Shown: in pieces, positions 16,997 to 26,581 of the stretch
Layout of the letters: every line of letters begins with the position of its first letter
Numbering within the stretch: position 1 is the stretch's first letter
Origin: JACRLW01 sp050181465
GTDB taxonomy: Bacteria > Planctomycetota > UBA1135 > UBA2386
Direction: 5' to 3'
Assembly (NCBI GenBank): GCA_050181465.1
Contig: JBFXDD010000034.1
Coordinates: forward strand, 1 to 44,805
Length of the DNA stretch: 44,805 nt
Position numbers and translations under genes: made by a program
The notes under the pieces: model-generated
Databases searched by the model: none
What the model was told of the DNA's origin: nothing
The model's input: the letters and a program-made list of their open reading frames with translations, nothing else

Positions 16997-17795
16997 CTAC
17001 GGCGAGGATTCATCCGCGGGCACGGCGCCGGCTAGCCAACGCTCGGCCAGCGCGGCGAGGTCGTCGAGATCGGCCTCGAGTTTGGCGCGGAGCGCGTCCT
17101 CGTCGCCAGCTTCGGCCCACATCGCCGCTTGGCCGGACCGACCTGCGCGAGCGGGGTCGCGGGCGAGACCGAGTTCGACGAGACAGGCACGATCGAGGAT
17201 CTTGCGCGGCCAAGCGGCCGAGCAGCGAAGACGGCGCTCCAAGTCGACCCAGCGCTTCTCGAAGACTTCCGCCTCGGGTCGGCCGTCGGTGTGACGTGCG
17301 AACCAGGCGGTCACGGCGCGGCCGAGATGGCAGAGCGGCACGTCCGCCGGCAACCCGGCGACGAGTTCCAAGAACGTCGGCCATTCCTCGGCGCGACTGC
17401 GCGGCGTCGCGACCTGACAGTGCGTTCGACCACCGATCCGCCGCGCGACGCCGATGGCGACGGTGCGGTCGAACCAAGCGTCGGTGAGCACGGCCACGAA
17501 CGCCGCGCGGTTCACGTCGAGGCCGACCGCGCGCGCTTGTGGAATCGCGGCTTGCGCGACGTGAGCGCGCGCGGCGCGAACGAGACTCCGAACCAGCGCG
17601 GGCTCGACGTGCGTGTCGCGCGCCACCGCTGCGGCGTTGGCCCGCGCGAGCGCGGCCCCGGTGCGGATCCCGGCGATTTCGAACATGGTCCGCAGACCCT
17701 CGGTCATCCCGTCGACTAGCGAGAGATCGTCGCTCGCTTCCATGCCGGGGATGCACACGTTCGACCACCGACAACTCTTGCAGGCCGAGCCGTAC
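16997..17795 (-). CDS. TM0106-like RecB-family nuclease, C-terminal part (cut by N gap)
   Basis: About 266 residues remain; the N-terminus, where the RecB-type nuclease motifs would be, is lost in the gap. The visible part starts with YGSACKSCRWSNVC, the last three cysteines of an Fe-S cluster as in AddB and TM0106-type nucleases, followed by DDLSLVDGM and helix-hairpin-helix-like segments, then a divergent RNase-H-like region. It ends 96 bases before the SF1 helicase gene on the same strand. Assignment rests on the cysteine cluster and the helicase partner. Confidence 0.6.
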
Positions 17796-17895
17796 NNNNN
17801 NNNNNNNNNNNNNNNNNNNNNNNNNNNNNNNNNNNNNNNNNNNNNNNNNNNNNNNNNNNNNNNNNNNNNNNNNNNNNNNNNNNNNNNNNNNNNNN
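17796..17895. other. Assembly gap (100 N)
   Basis: Exactly 100 undetermined bases, the usual placeholder for a scaffold join of unknown size. It separates the C-terminal part of the nuclease from the N-terminal part of the molybdopterin oxidoreductase, both minus strand. The true distance and any genes in between are unknown. Confidence 0.98.
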
Positions 17896-19647
17896 GGCGT
17901 GCGCGCTGACGAGGTTGACGACGTCGCCGTCGCGCACGGTCGGCGGCGCGGCGTCCGGATGGATGGTGACCGGCAGGTAGTCGCCGAGCGCGCGGGACCA
18001 CTGCGAGGACTGGGCTTCGGCAACCGAGTTGCTGAACAGCCAGAGCGGGTGTTCTGGATCCTCGCTGGGGCGCAGCGCGGCCTCCTCGACTTCTCGCAAC
18101 AGGTTGACCTTGCCGTTCGGTGTCTCGACCCTGCCGTCGGCGAAGAGCACGGGGCGACTCTCCGGATTGCGGACCGCGCCGCGCCGAAGGGAATCGAGGT
18201 CGGCACCGCGCGGAGCGACTCGCGCGAGCAGCATCCGCTTGTAGTCGTCGACGCTCTTGTCGAAACCGCTCATCCCGAGCCGTTCAGCCAGGCCGCGAAA
18301 CAGTTCGACCTCGTGCACCACGCCCGCCGGCGGCGGCACGAGCGGCCGGGATTCGCCGAGCCAGTGGTGGCCGTAGGCGCCGAGCACGTCGCTGTCTTCG
18401 AGCAGGGTCGGCACCGGCAGGACCACGTCGGCGTGACGGGCGGTGTCGGTGAAGAAGGGGTCGGCGACGACCACGAACTCGGTCTGCTCGAGGGCCTCGG
18501 CGACCCGCGCGGAGTCGGGCAGCATGCAGACCGGATTGCCGGCGGTGACCCAGACCGCGCGGATCGGCGGATCCTGCGCGGCGAGGAGGTCGTCGCCCAG
18601 GCACGGCTCCCGCAGCGCGCGCACCTTCGCTCCGGTGCTGATGGAGTCGATCGCGAAGGCCGCTCGGCGACGGAAATAGAACGAGCAACCGCCGCCGGGG
18701 ACGAACAGGTTGCCGCTGATCGCGCTGAGCGCATCGAGCGCCCGCACGATGGCGGCGCCGTTGCGGCGCCGCTGCATTCCCCAGCCCACCAGGATCGCGG
18801 TCGGGCCGTCCGCGAGATCCCGAGCGACGGCGACCACCGAGTCGAGTGCGACGCCGGCACGTTCGGCCCATTCGGCCAGCCCATGTCGGCAAGCGAGATC
18901 GCGCAGCGAGTCCAGACCCTCGCAGCGCTCCGCGGCGCGCGGATCGATCGCATCGTTCTCGAACAGCCAGCGGGCGACGCCGAGTGCCAGTGCCAGGTCG
19001 CCGCCGGGCCGCGGCTGGATGAAGCGGTCCGAGTAGGTCCTCGCCTTCGTCGCGATCGGATCGATCAAGGTCACCGTCGCGCCGCGCTCGCGAATCTCGC
19101 GAAGGACGGGCACCACATGCACGCTGCTGACGGTCGGGTTCTTGCCCCACGACAACACGTGGCGGCTGTTGCGGAGGTCGAAGAGGTCGTTGCTGTCGGA
19201 GATTCCGAAGTCCGCCTCTTGAGCGGCGATTCCGGCACCGGAGCAGATGTCGCCGATCGTCCCGCTGCAGGGGCCGAATCGCTCGAAGAAGCCGTCGGCC
19301 ACGAACTTGAGCAGGCCGAGGCTCCCGCCGGAGCGGTAGTGGAGGATCGCGGCGGGACCGGACTCGGCGCGGATCGCCGCGAGCCGCTCCGCGACGAGGT
19401 CGAGCGCTTCGTCGAGGGTGGCGTCGCGAAAGCTGCCGTCTGCCTGACGAATCTTGGCGGAGCGGAGTCGGTCGGGTGCCCGCAAGCGCTCAGGGAAACG
19501 ACTGGTGCGCAGGCACAGAAAGCCTTGGGTGACCGGGTGTGCGGTTTCCCCCCGAAGCGAGCGGATCTCGCCGTCGACCACTTCCGCGACGAGGCCGCAG
19601 GCGTCGGGGCAGTCCCGGTTACAGGTGCTGGTTCGGATCTCGCTCAA
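17896..19647 (-). CDS. Molybdopterin oxidoreductase (C-terminus lost in N gap)
   Basis: 584 residues remain, starting at a TTG at 19647. It belongs to the DMSO reductase/formate dehydrogenase superfamily. The N-terminal [4Fe-4S] motif is complete (TCNRDCPDACGL plus GFLCLR). Cofactor-binding segments follow (SWGKNP, GGDLALALGVARWL, GGGCSFYFRR, WVTAGNPVCMLPDS, ADVVLPVPTLLEDSDV). Near the gap the molybdopterin-dinucleotide-binding domain begins (PLWLFSNSVAEAQSSQW, then YLPVTIHPDAAPP). No twin-arginine signal is present, so it is probably cytoplasmic. Electron donor, substrate and partner subunits are unknown. Confidence 0.85.
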
Positions 19648-20051
19648 GAGGGCCGGAGGCTACGGCACGGGCAGTTCCGATCCCATCGCGGTGAGTGCGA
19701 TGCGGCGGCCCCATCGGGTTCTCGGCGCGCGTCTCGAATCGGTACTCCCGAGGTTTCTTGGCTTGTCTTCCTTCCACGGCGGCTCGGCAAAGTCTGCACC
19801 GAAGCGATCTAAACTGCCTGTGGCAAAGTGATTACGTCGTGGAATCGATGTGGAGAGAAACCAAACACAAGTTAGGTATACTGCTGAATTTCTGGCGAAA
19901 CTTGTTTGTGCGCGCCCGGGGTGTCCGCCTAGGGTCCCACGCCATCGGTGGTTCCACGACGGGCCATCGAGGGCCGAGCGGTGCTCGACCCTTCGCTTCC
20001 AACGAAGTTACAAGACACAGGATTCGATCCCGCTCAGGGAGGAGACAAACC
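19648..20051. other. Intergenic region and probable porin leader
   Basis: About 400 bases between divergent genes. It holds the porin promoter candidate at 19877-19882, a short GAGC-GGT-GCTC hairpin in the leader near 20 kb, and the strong GGAGGAG ribosome binding site just before 20052. No other gene is convincing here. Confidence 0.5.
19877..19882 (+). promoter_or_regulatory. Candidate -10 box for the porin gene
   Basis: TATACT lies in an AT-rich patch about 170 bases upstream of the porin start, in an otherwise GC-rich region. No good TTGACA-like box is seen 16-18 bases before it, so the promoter may depend on an activator or another sigma factor. Tentative. Confidence 0.3.
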
Positions 20052-21305
20052 ATGATGAACCCGATCACTCTCGGGATGGCGATGGCCGCGACGGCCACGC
20101 TTGGCATCGCTGGCAGCAACGGCGACCCGGTCAAGAAAGACCCTCTTCTGGACTCGTTGTTCCAGAGCAACGTGACGGTCAAGTACGCCCCAGGCCACGG
20201 CGTCACCTTCGAGGGTGACAAGGGCGACTTCTCGCTGAACATCAGCGGCCGACTGCAAGCCGGCTGGTTCTACACCGGCCTCGAGAACGCGGCTGACACC
20301 AACAGCTTCGGCGTGCGTGCCGCGCGAGTGAACCTCGCGGGTCACGTCTGGAACAAGGACATCCAGTTCTACATGCAGATCGAGAACGCGGGTGCGCCCG
20401 GCGTGCTCGACGGCTGGGTGAACTGGGACTTCATGCACAACGATGACTCCTACCTCGGCGTCATCATCGGCACCGGCGCGACCCCCAACGGCTTGCAGTG
20501 GAGCGCGGATGCGACCCAGGCGAACGCCGAAATGTCGCAGAGCTCGATCGCGACCAACACGTTCGCCACTGCGCGAGCGACCGGCGCTGCGGTCCACGGC
20601 GGTTTCGCCAAGACGAACGACGGCTACCAGTTCCTCTGGCACGCCGGCCTGCTCAACAACGACATCTCCGGTGGTTCCGCCGCCGCGGGTCGTCTGGCCC
20701 TCAACGAGAGCCATGAGCTGAACTTCACGGCCGGCATCCAGTGGGCCGGCGAAGGCGCCGGGATGGGTCCGTGGTCCGAAGGTGACCTGGCTCACAACGG
20801 CAAGATGGAGCCGACCGCAGGTGCGAACCTGTTCATCGGCAGCGACCGCGTCGGCGGCACCGAGTTCGACACCTTCATGGTCAACGTCTACGCCGGCGCG
20901 AAGTTCGGCAACGGCGTGGCCGCGCAGGGCGAACTGTGGTTCCGCACCGATGAGCCGAACGGTGGCGCCGACGCCGATTCGACCGGCTGGTACCTCCAGG
21001 GCTCGTACACCACCGCGCCGGGCAACGGCACGCAGTGGGGTTTCGTCGGCCGCATCGCGATGGTCGACATGAGCGACGCCAACCCGCTGCTGGCTCCGGT
21101 CGGCATGGTTGCGTCCGGCGCCGCCCTCGCCGGCTTCGCCACCGGCGATGTCCTCGAGATCCAAGCGGGCGTCAACGCCTACTACCACGAGCACAAGCTC
21201 AAGACCCAGATCATGCTGACGTTCCAGTCCGTGAACGTCGACACCGGCGGTGGCGCCGACTCCGACAACCTCGGAGTCGACGTCCTCACCACCCTCATGT
21301 TCTGA
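20052..21305 (+). CDS. Outer-membrane porin (phosphate-selective porin O/P-like)
   Basis: 417 residues from the ATG at 20052, preceded by GGGAGGAG at good spacing. The N-terminus is a short hydrophobic export-like segment (LGMAMAATATLGIAG). The rest alternates hydrophobic and polar residues with many aromatic girdle positions, as in a 16-strand barrel, and contains LNISGRLQAGWFYTGL and NLAGHVWNKDIQFYMQIENA, the typical opening of OprP/OprO-like porins. It ends in LTTLMF, a terminal aromatic residue used for outer-membrane insertion. Codon use is strongly biased to C-ending codons and the gene has its own terminator, which suggests high expression. Substrate cannot be predicted. Confidence 0.8.
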   Translation: MMNPITLGMAMAATATLGIAGSNGDPVKKDPLLDSLFQSNVTVKYAPGHGVTFEGDKGDFSLNISGRLQAGWFYTGLENAADTNSFGVRAARVNLAGHVWNKDIQFYMQIENAGAPGVLDGWVNWDFMHNDDSYLGVIIGTGATPNGLQWSADATQANAEMSQSSIATNTFATARATGAAVHGGFAKTNDGYQFLWHAGLLNNDISGGSAAAGRLALNESHELNFTAGIQWAGEGAGMGPWSEGDLAHNGKMEPTAGANLFIGSDRVGGTEFDTFMVNVYAGAKFGNGVAAQGELWFRTDEPNGGADADSTGWYLQGSYTTAPGNGTQWGFVGRIAMVDMSDANPLLAPVGMVASGAALAGFATGDVLEIQAGVNAYYHEHKLKTQIMLTFQSVNVDTGGGADSDNLGVDVLTTLMF

Positions 21306-21319
21306 GGCGAGACGACGGC

Positions 21320-21337
21320 GGTCGCCGATCGGCGACC
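21320..21337. other. 18-bp palindrome after the porin gene
   Basis: GGTCGCCGATCGGCGACC is a perfect palindrome 15 bases after the porin stop. As RNA it forms a 7-bp hairpin with a GATC loop just before the terminator; it may protect the 3' end of the mRNA or be a protein-binding site. Confidence 0.45.
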
Positions 21338-21349
21338 TCCGCGCAAGAA

Positions 21350-21372
21350 GGGCGGGCGAAAGCCCGCCCTTT
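21350..21372 (+). terminator. Rho-independent terminator of the porin gene
   Basis: GGGCGGGC (21350-21357), loop GAAA, GCCCGCCC (21362-21369), then TTT. An 8-bp all-GC stem with a GNRA loop and a short T run directly downstream of the porin gene is a strong intrinsic terminator. Confidence 0.85.
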
Positions 21373-21392
21373 GCATGTACTCTCACGCTCGC

Positions 21393-24300
21393 ATGACTCC
21401 CGCCGGAATGCGAAGCCGCCGCCGCGCGCTGGTGGCGATCCTGGCGTGCCTCGCAGCGTGCTCGACGCGCGAAACGACCGCCGAACCGCCGCGCGGTCGC
21501 GTGGAGGGCGATGTCGCGATCTTGGTCGCAGGCGCGGAGGGCATCGAAGTTCACCGCAAGGACACCGGCGGCAGAGAACTTCCCGTCGCTCGGTTGGAGT
21601 CGATCGACTTCCACGACGGCGCGCGAGCCATGCAGCTTGCGATCCGCTCCTGGGAACGGGTGGATTCCGGATTGAGTGCGATCATCGAGTCGCCGCTCGA
21701 TCACGACATCCGGCTGTCGCTGCGACTGACGGGGAGCGGCGCGATCGACGTCGAACTCGTGGATCGGGTCGACACCTTCGCCAGGGTGTCGCGGCTCGGG
21801 CTCCGATGGAGATTTCTCTCCGACGAGGCGATCGACCAAGTCGAGTTGCCGCTAGCCGCTCGGCCTGACGCGGCGAGCGCCGCTTCCGATGCGGCCTTTC
21901 GCGCGCCGTTGGCCTTCCTCCGCGACGATCACGCTGCGATGGCGATCGTCCCCGATCTCAGCCACTTGGCGCGCGATCGTCCGATTCCACATCGGCTCGA
22001 GTACCGACCGCCGCCGCAGGCGTCGCTCGTGCATGCCTTGGCGCATCCGGAGACGACGCTCGATTCCGATCGCACCCCGGCGTCCGTCGTCGTCCGGCGT
22101 GATTCGCTGCGACTCCGCCATCGGCTCTTCACGTTCTCCGGCCCGGAGTCCTTCACGGCGCGGCAGCGACTTCGAGCTCTCACCTGGCAGGAGGTCGCTC
22201 GTGACCGACTGGCCATCGGCCACGACGTTCTCGGATCGCGAGCTTTGTCAGGCATCTCGAACGAGCGCCTCCTGGCCGTGCAGCGCTCGATCGAGTCGGC
22301 GACCTCGGCCGGCGCAGCCGATCCACTGGCCGCGTTCGGTGTCCATCTGCCCGAGGCGAATGCCGTGCTGGTTTCCTTCGGCACGCGGGCGAATGCGCTC
22401 AGCGCCGCTCTCGCATTCGAGCTCGGCGGCCGTCGCGCCGGCAACGACGGATGGCGGGAGCTGGCGAGCTCGATCACGATCGCTTGCCTGGCGGCTCCCA
22501 TCCGAAGCGGCCTGTTCCCGGCCGGCAAGTTTCGCCGCACCGATGACACCGGGGATCGGTGGTCGACCGGTGAACCGTCCTCGGTGAACCCGGATGCCTA
22601 CTCGACACAGAACGCTGCACTCTGCGGCCGACATCTCATCGAGTTGGGCAGACTGCGCGAGGACCTGAAGGATCGGATCCGCCATGTCACCGATCAGCTT
22701 GCGCGCTTCCTGCGTGACAATCAGGCGGTCGACGGTTCCATGGCGGCGCACTTCGACGGCGAGTTCCTTCGTCCGCTACCTCACGACGGCGGATTCCCGC
22801 TGGCCTCAACCGCGGCGGCGAGTCTGTTCCTGATCGAGCACGCTGCTTGGTCCGGTGACCAGGATTCACGCCGGGCCGCGCAGCGCGCGCTCGACTACCT
22901 CGTCGTTCATGCAGCGCGGCCTGCTTGGTTCGTGAACCCCGACCGTGTGCGCGGCCGCAGTGAGTCCGACGAAGGAACACCGTGCCTCGATCTCGTTCCG
23001 TTGACTTTGGCCGCCGAGGCCGCGGTCCAACTCGCCCGGGACGATCCCCAGCGCCAGGGTGATGCGCGGACGCTCCTCGACGAACTCCACGCTCTGCAGC
23101 AGGTCTGGGACCCGCCCTGGCTCGAGTTCCGGACCTTCGGCGGCTTTGCACCGACGAATCGGGAGTCGGGATGGAACGATCCGTTCACGAGTCGCGCGGC
23201 ACGTGCATTGCTCGACGGATATCGGGTTCTCGGCGATCGAGACGACCTCGAGCGCGGAGTCGCGGCACTGCGCGCGAGCATGGCGCGCGAGGGTGATTGC
23301 TCCACGCTCGAGTCGCTCGGCACGATCGCAGTCGCGGAACATGCTCGCCGTGAATTGGGAGATGTCGTTCTGGACGTTGCGAACGGCTTCGCGATCGGCA
23401 TCGAGAACCTGCAGGTAGCGCGGCTGACGGTGTCAGGATCCCGTGTGGGATTCAACCTCGGCTCGACCGTGGATCTGACGGGTCCTGCTCTGCTTCGCGT
23501 GACCGGTGCGAATGCGGTGCCCGAGGTCCTCACCGTCAACAATTCGCCGCAGGATCGGCTCGAACGCGCTGTCACGACCGGGCTGCCGGTCGTGCCACTG
23601 CGACTGCCGACGATCGAGTTCGCGCCACCACACGCCGTCGCAGCCGGCGAACTCTGGCAGCCGGTCGCCCTGGTGTCGGGACGACAGCTCGCGCCCCGCG
23701 CGGTATTCGTCATGGTTGACCAGGCGAACGGCGTTTCGCGGCGACTGCCGATGGTGCCCGTCGGCGACGGAACCAGCGCGCGATTCGTGCTCGATCCTCT
23801 CAGCGAAGGTGTCAGTTGGTCCGCCGGTGTCCGCTTCACGACCCAACTCGTCTGTCAGGTCGATGGATTCGAGATCCGCGTCCCGCGGGTCCGCGGTGCG
23901 GACGTGCAGGTGGGCGAGTGGAATCGCGTCGATCCCGGTGACGACTTGGAACTCGAACTTCGCGACGGGTCGGCGTCCTCGTCTGTGGTGCGCTTTCCTG
24001 ACGGCCGTGAGAATGCGCGCCGCGTCGCGCCCGGCGCGAGCCTCGAGTACTGGATCGAGGTCCCGCGCGATGCCGCAGAAGTCGAATTGCGGCTCAGGGT
24101 GGTCGGCACTGCTCGCGTCTCCAGCGCCGAGACCGGGGATTCGTTGGCGGTGGTGGAACCGGAGGCAAGGGTGGGTCCGCGGACCATCGCGCTCCGTCTC
24201 GCCGACGCACGCTTGTGGACCGATGGTCTTCTCCGGCTGCTCGTGACCACGAGCGACGATCAGCCACTGCTGCTCGCCCACATCGATCACCGGGTCGTCC

Positions 24301-26216
24301 GCGCCGGCGCGGTGACCACCGGTCCTGGAGTTCCCGCCGCGATCGCGGCTCCGCGCACTCAGCTCGCGGTCCTGGCGATTCCCTGGCAGGTCGGGGCCTC
24401 GAGGGCCCCCGCGGCCGAAGACCTTCGCGTTGCCTTGTTCGGCGGCGAGGACTACCGCCTGACGCCTCCTCCGCAGCCACGTCCGACTGCCGGTTCGCTC
24501 GCGCGCTACGTTCAGCGAGTCTCGGGAGGTCGCACCGCGATCACCGGTGAGGTGATCGAGACCGTGCATGCGGATCGCCTTGGCGGTGCGGCCGCGCTGC
24601 CCGATCGCGGCGGCACGAACGAACCCCCGCCGGAGCTTCTGGCCCGACTGGGGGAGATTCTGGAGTCGCGCACCGAACAGCCTGACGTCGTCCTCGTCGT
24701 TCACGATGGGGCTGCGGCGACTGCACTCGATCGACTCGAGTCCATCGAACTCGGCGGGGTTCCGCTTCGATTCGTCGGTGAACGGGCGGGGGACGGCAGC
24801 TACGTATCGACGGGTCGACTCGCTCGAACGGTCCTCAGCGCGATCTATCCGATGCGCGACCTCGCGACGCCGTCGAACGGTGCGTTCGGCGAACTGGCGC
24901 TGACCAGCGCGGGGGATGTGCACGCGCCGCCGCCGCCCTTGGCGCCGAACTTGTTGGTCACGGGTTGGCTGAGCGCGATCGATGTCGAACGATCGCCGAC
25001 CGCGCGCGAGTACCGATTGGCCGGTTCGCTGGAGGGTCGCAGCGCGCTGCGCTTCCGTGATGGTGCGACTACGTCGACGTTCCTCCTCGAGAATCTCACG
25101 CATAGCGGCGAGCCAGGGCTGCTGGCGATGTGCGAATTCGACGAGGGGACAGGACCGGTGTGCATCCGTGCCGACGGCCGGAGCACGCGGGTTCGAGTCT
25201 TGCGCCTGTCGCCTCGCACACCGTTGGCCGCTTCGCCATTCGAGCCGGCCACCGACGCGGAACTCCTGCGCACGACGGTTTCACTCGACGCTTGGTCGCG
25301 GCCGCCGCTGTGCACACCGGAAGGCGATGCACCGTGGTCGGTTCGCGGGATCGAGTTTGGTTCGACGAGTCTCGCGCGATTGGCGACCCGCTTCGAGGGG
25401 GTCGACTTGCTCGTGGGCGCGGCGCTGTGGACCCGGGTCGGCCGTGGCGGGGAGGCTCCGCTGCCGATCGACGGCGTCGATCGCGCGTCCGGTTCGATCC
25501 GGCGCGTGGCGGATCGGGTCGACGTGCGGCCGCGCGGGGACGCGGTCGTTCGCGGCACCTTCACGCTGGCTGGCGTGCGCGGTCCGCAACGCCTTCGAGC
25601 GTGCATGGCGGTCGCCGGGTCTGGGAGCGCTCTCATTCGAGTGGCGCTGGGCGGTCGCGAGTTGGCGCGCTTCGAACTGGGAAACGAGGAGCGACGCTTG
25701 CGGCTCGACTACGCGACTGGTTCGGCTGAGGATCGGTTGGTGATCGACTGCATCGCCCTGGCCGGTGCGCCGGTGATCACGATCAGCCGACTCCTGTCCG
25801 TGCCGAGGAGCGGTGCGGATGGCGCGATTCCTCTCTCGCACTTGCCGACCACGACTCTGACCCTTCGCGACGGCTCGGTGCATGCGCTCGCTCGCACGGT
25901 GAGTCTCGATGCGCGTGGCGAGCGCACGCTGCGGGTTCCCGTCGTGGTGCCGGCGGGTCGTTCGACGTTGCGCTTGTGGCTTGCTTGGGAATCGAGCCGG
26001 CCGATCCGGCTCGCCGCGACGTTGCGCGGCGCGGAATCAGGCGCGGCAAATCTCGCTACGTTCACGCATGAACTCGGCGCGGACCGTTCGTCCGACGTGC
26101 TCTTGCTCGAGGTGCCGGGTGGCGAGCGACCGGCCGTGGCATTCCTCGAACTGGTGTGCCGTGGCGTGGGAGAGCAGGAGCTGTTCCTGCTCGATGCCGC
26201 GGTGATCCGTGGGTGA
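21393..26216 (+). CDS. Very large lipoprotein, multi-domain, unknown
   Basis: 1607 residues from the ATG at 21393 (ATG at 21375 and 21408 are alternatives). The N-terminus is a lipoprotein signal peptide (RALVAILACLAACS, lipobox LAAC). Residues from about 330 to 640 are helical with repeated hairpins and resemble an alpha/alpha toroid, as in six-hairpin glycosidases and lyases. Several beta-rich segments follow. Around residues 1030-1210 the order of motifs (YVQRVSGGRTAITGEV, DVVLVVHDG, GELALTS, NLLVTGWLSAIDV) recalls M6 (immune inhibitor A-type) metalloproteases, but the HExxH zinc site is not present. The C-terminus is further beta sandwiches. Probably a cell-surface polymer-processing or binding protein; no function is claimed. 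Confidence 0.75.
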   Translation: MTPAGMRSRRRALVAILACLAACSTRETTAEPPRGRVEGDVAILVAGAEGIEVHRKDTGGRELPVARLESIDFHDGARAMQLAIRSWERVDSGLSAIIESPLDHDIRLSLRLTGSGAIDVELVDRVDTFARVSRLGLRWRFLSDEAIDQVELPLAARPDAASAASDAAFRAPLAFLRDDHAAMAIVPDLSHLARDRPIPHRLEYRPPPQASLVHALAHPETTLDSDRTPASVVVRRDSLRLRHRLFTFSGPESFTARQRLRALTWQEVARDRLAIGHDVLGSRALSGISNERLLAVQRSIESATSAGAADPLAAFGVHLPEANAVLVSFGTRANALSAALAFELGGRRAGNDGWRELASSITIACLAAPIRSGLFPAGKFRRTDDTGDRWSTGEPSSVNPDAYSTQNAALCGRHLIELGRLREDLKDRIRHVTDQLARFLRDNQAVDGSMAAHFDGEFLRPLPHDGGFPLASTAAASLFLIEHAAWSGDQDSRRAAQRALDYLVVHAARPAWFVNPDRVRGRSESDEGTPCLDLVPLTLAAEAAVQLARDDPQRQGDARTLLDELHALQQVWDPPWLEFRTFGGFAPTNRESGWNDPFTSRAARALLDGYRVLGDRDDLERGVAALRASMAREGDCSTLESLGTIAVAEHARRELGDVVLDVANGFAIGIENLQVARLTVSGSRVGFNLGSTVDLTGPALLRVTGANAVPEVLTVNNSPQDRLERAVTTGLPVVPLRLPTIEFAPPHAVAAGELWQPVALVSGRQLAPRAVFVMVDQANGVSRRLPMVPVGDGTSARFVLDPLSEGVSWSAGVRFTTQLVCQVDGFEIRVPRVRGADVQVGEWNRVDPGDDLELELRDGSASSSVVRFPDGRENARRVAPGASLEYWIEVPRDAAEVELRLRVVGTARVSSAETGDSLAVVEPEARVGPRTIALRLADARLWTDGLLRLLVTTSDDQPLLLAHIDHRVVRAGAVTTGPGVPAAIAAPRTQLAVLAIPWQVGASRAPAAEDLRVALFGGEDYRLTPPPQPRPTAGSLARYVQRVSGGRTAITGEVIETVHADRLGGAAALPDRGGTNEPPPELLARLGEILESRTEQPDVVLVVHDGAAATALDRLESIELGGVPLRFVGERAGDGSYVSTGRLARTVLSAIYPMRDLATPSNGAFGELALTSAGDVHAPPPPLAPNLLVTGWLSAIDVERSPTAREYRLAGSLEGRSALRFRDGATTSTFLLENLTHSGEPGLLAMCEFDEGTGPVCIRADGRSTRVRVLRLSPRTPLAASPFEPATDAELLRTTVSLDAWSRPPLCTPEGDAPWSVRGIEFGSTSLARLATRFEGVDLLVGAALWTRVGRGGEAPLPIDGVDRASGSIRRVADRVDVRPRGDAVVRGTFTLAGVRGPQRLRACMAVAGSGSALIRVALGGRELARFELGNEERRLRLDYATGSAEDRLVIDCIALAGAPVITISRLLSVPRSGADGAIPLSHLPTTTLTLRDGSVHALARTVSLDARGERTLRVPVVVPAGRSTLRLWLAWESSRPIRLAATLRGAESGAANLATFTHELGADRSSDVLLLEVPGGERPAVAFLELVCRGVGEQELFLLDAAVIRG

Positions 26217-26230
26217 CCGCAGGCGGGGCG

Positions 26231-26581
26231 TCACCGACCGATCGCGGAGCCGCGGTCTTGTTCGCTGGCGATCGCGGTGATCCGAATCCCGAAGCAGTCG
26301 TCGACCTTCACGACTTCGCCGTGCGCGATCAGCTTGCCGTTCACGCGGAGGTCTACGGGATCACCGACGCGCTTGTCGAGCCGGATCACGGCACCTGGGA
26401 CGAGCGCCAAGACGTCCTCCAGCGTCGCGTGAGTCGTCCCGACCTCGACGGCGACCTCGAGTTCGACGTCCAGGTATCGCTCGATATCGGCGCGTCGATT
26501 CGACGAACGCGATTCGCGCAGAGGACGAAACGACATCGCTTCGACGTCGTCAGGATTCGAGTCGATCTCCAACCTGGTCAT
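26231..26581 (-). CDS. fliN: Flagellar motor switch protein FliN
   Basis: 116 residues from the ATG at 26581, overlapping the end of fliM by 32 bases. The SpoA-type C-terminal domain is clear: YLDVELEVAVEVGTTHATLE, LEDVLALVPGAVIRLDKRVG and VDLRVNGKLIAHGEVVKVDD. FliN forms the lower ring of the flagellar C-ring with FliM and takes part in switching and export. The gene ends a minus-strand block with fliM, fliL and a motE-like gene. A longer frame to 26668 lies inside fliM and is not used. Confidence 0.92.
   Translation of the reverse strand: MTRLEIDSNPDDVEAMSFRPLRESRSSNRRADIERYLDVELEVAVEVGTTHATLEDVLALVPGAVIRLDKRVGDPVDLRVNGKLIAHGEVVKVDDCFGIRITAIASEQDRGSAIGR

Noticed and set aside
17539..19812. 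Plus-strand 757-codon open frame across the N gap
   Set aside because: It is the antisense shadow of the molybdopterin oxidoreductase, passes through 100 N and has no family features.
20034..21839. Minus-strand 601-codon frame over the porin gene
   Set aside because: High-GC antisense shadow; the plus strand has a ribosome binding site, barrel pattern and terminator.
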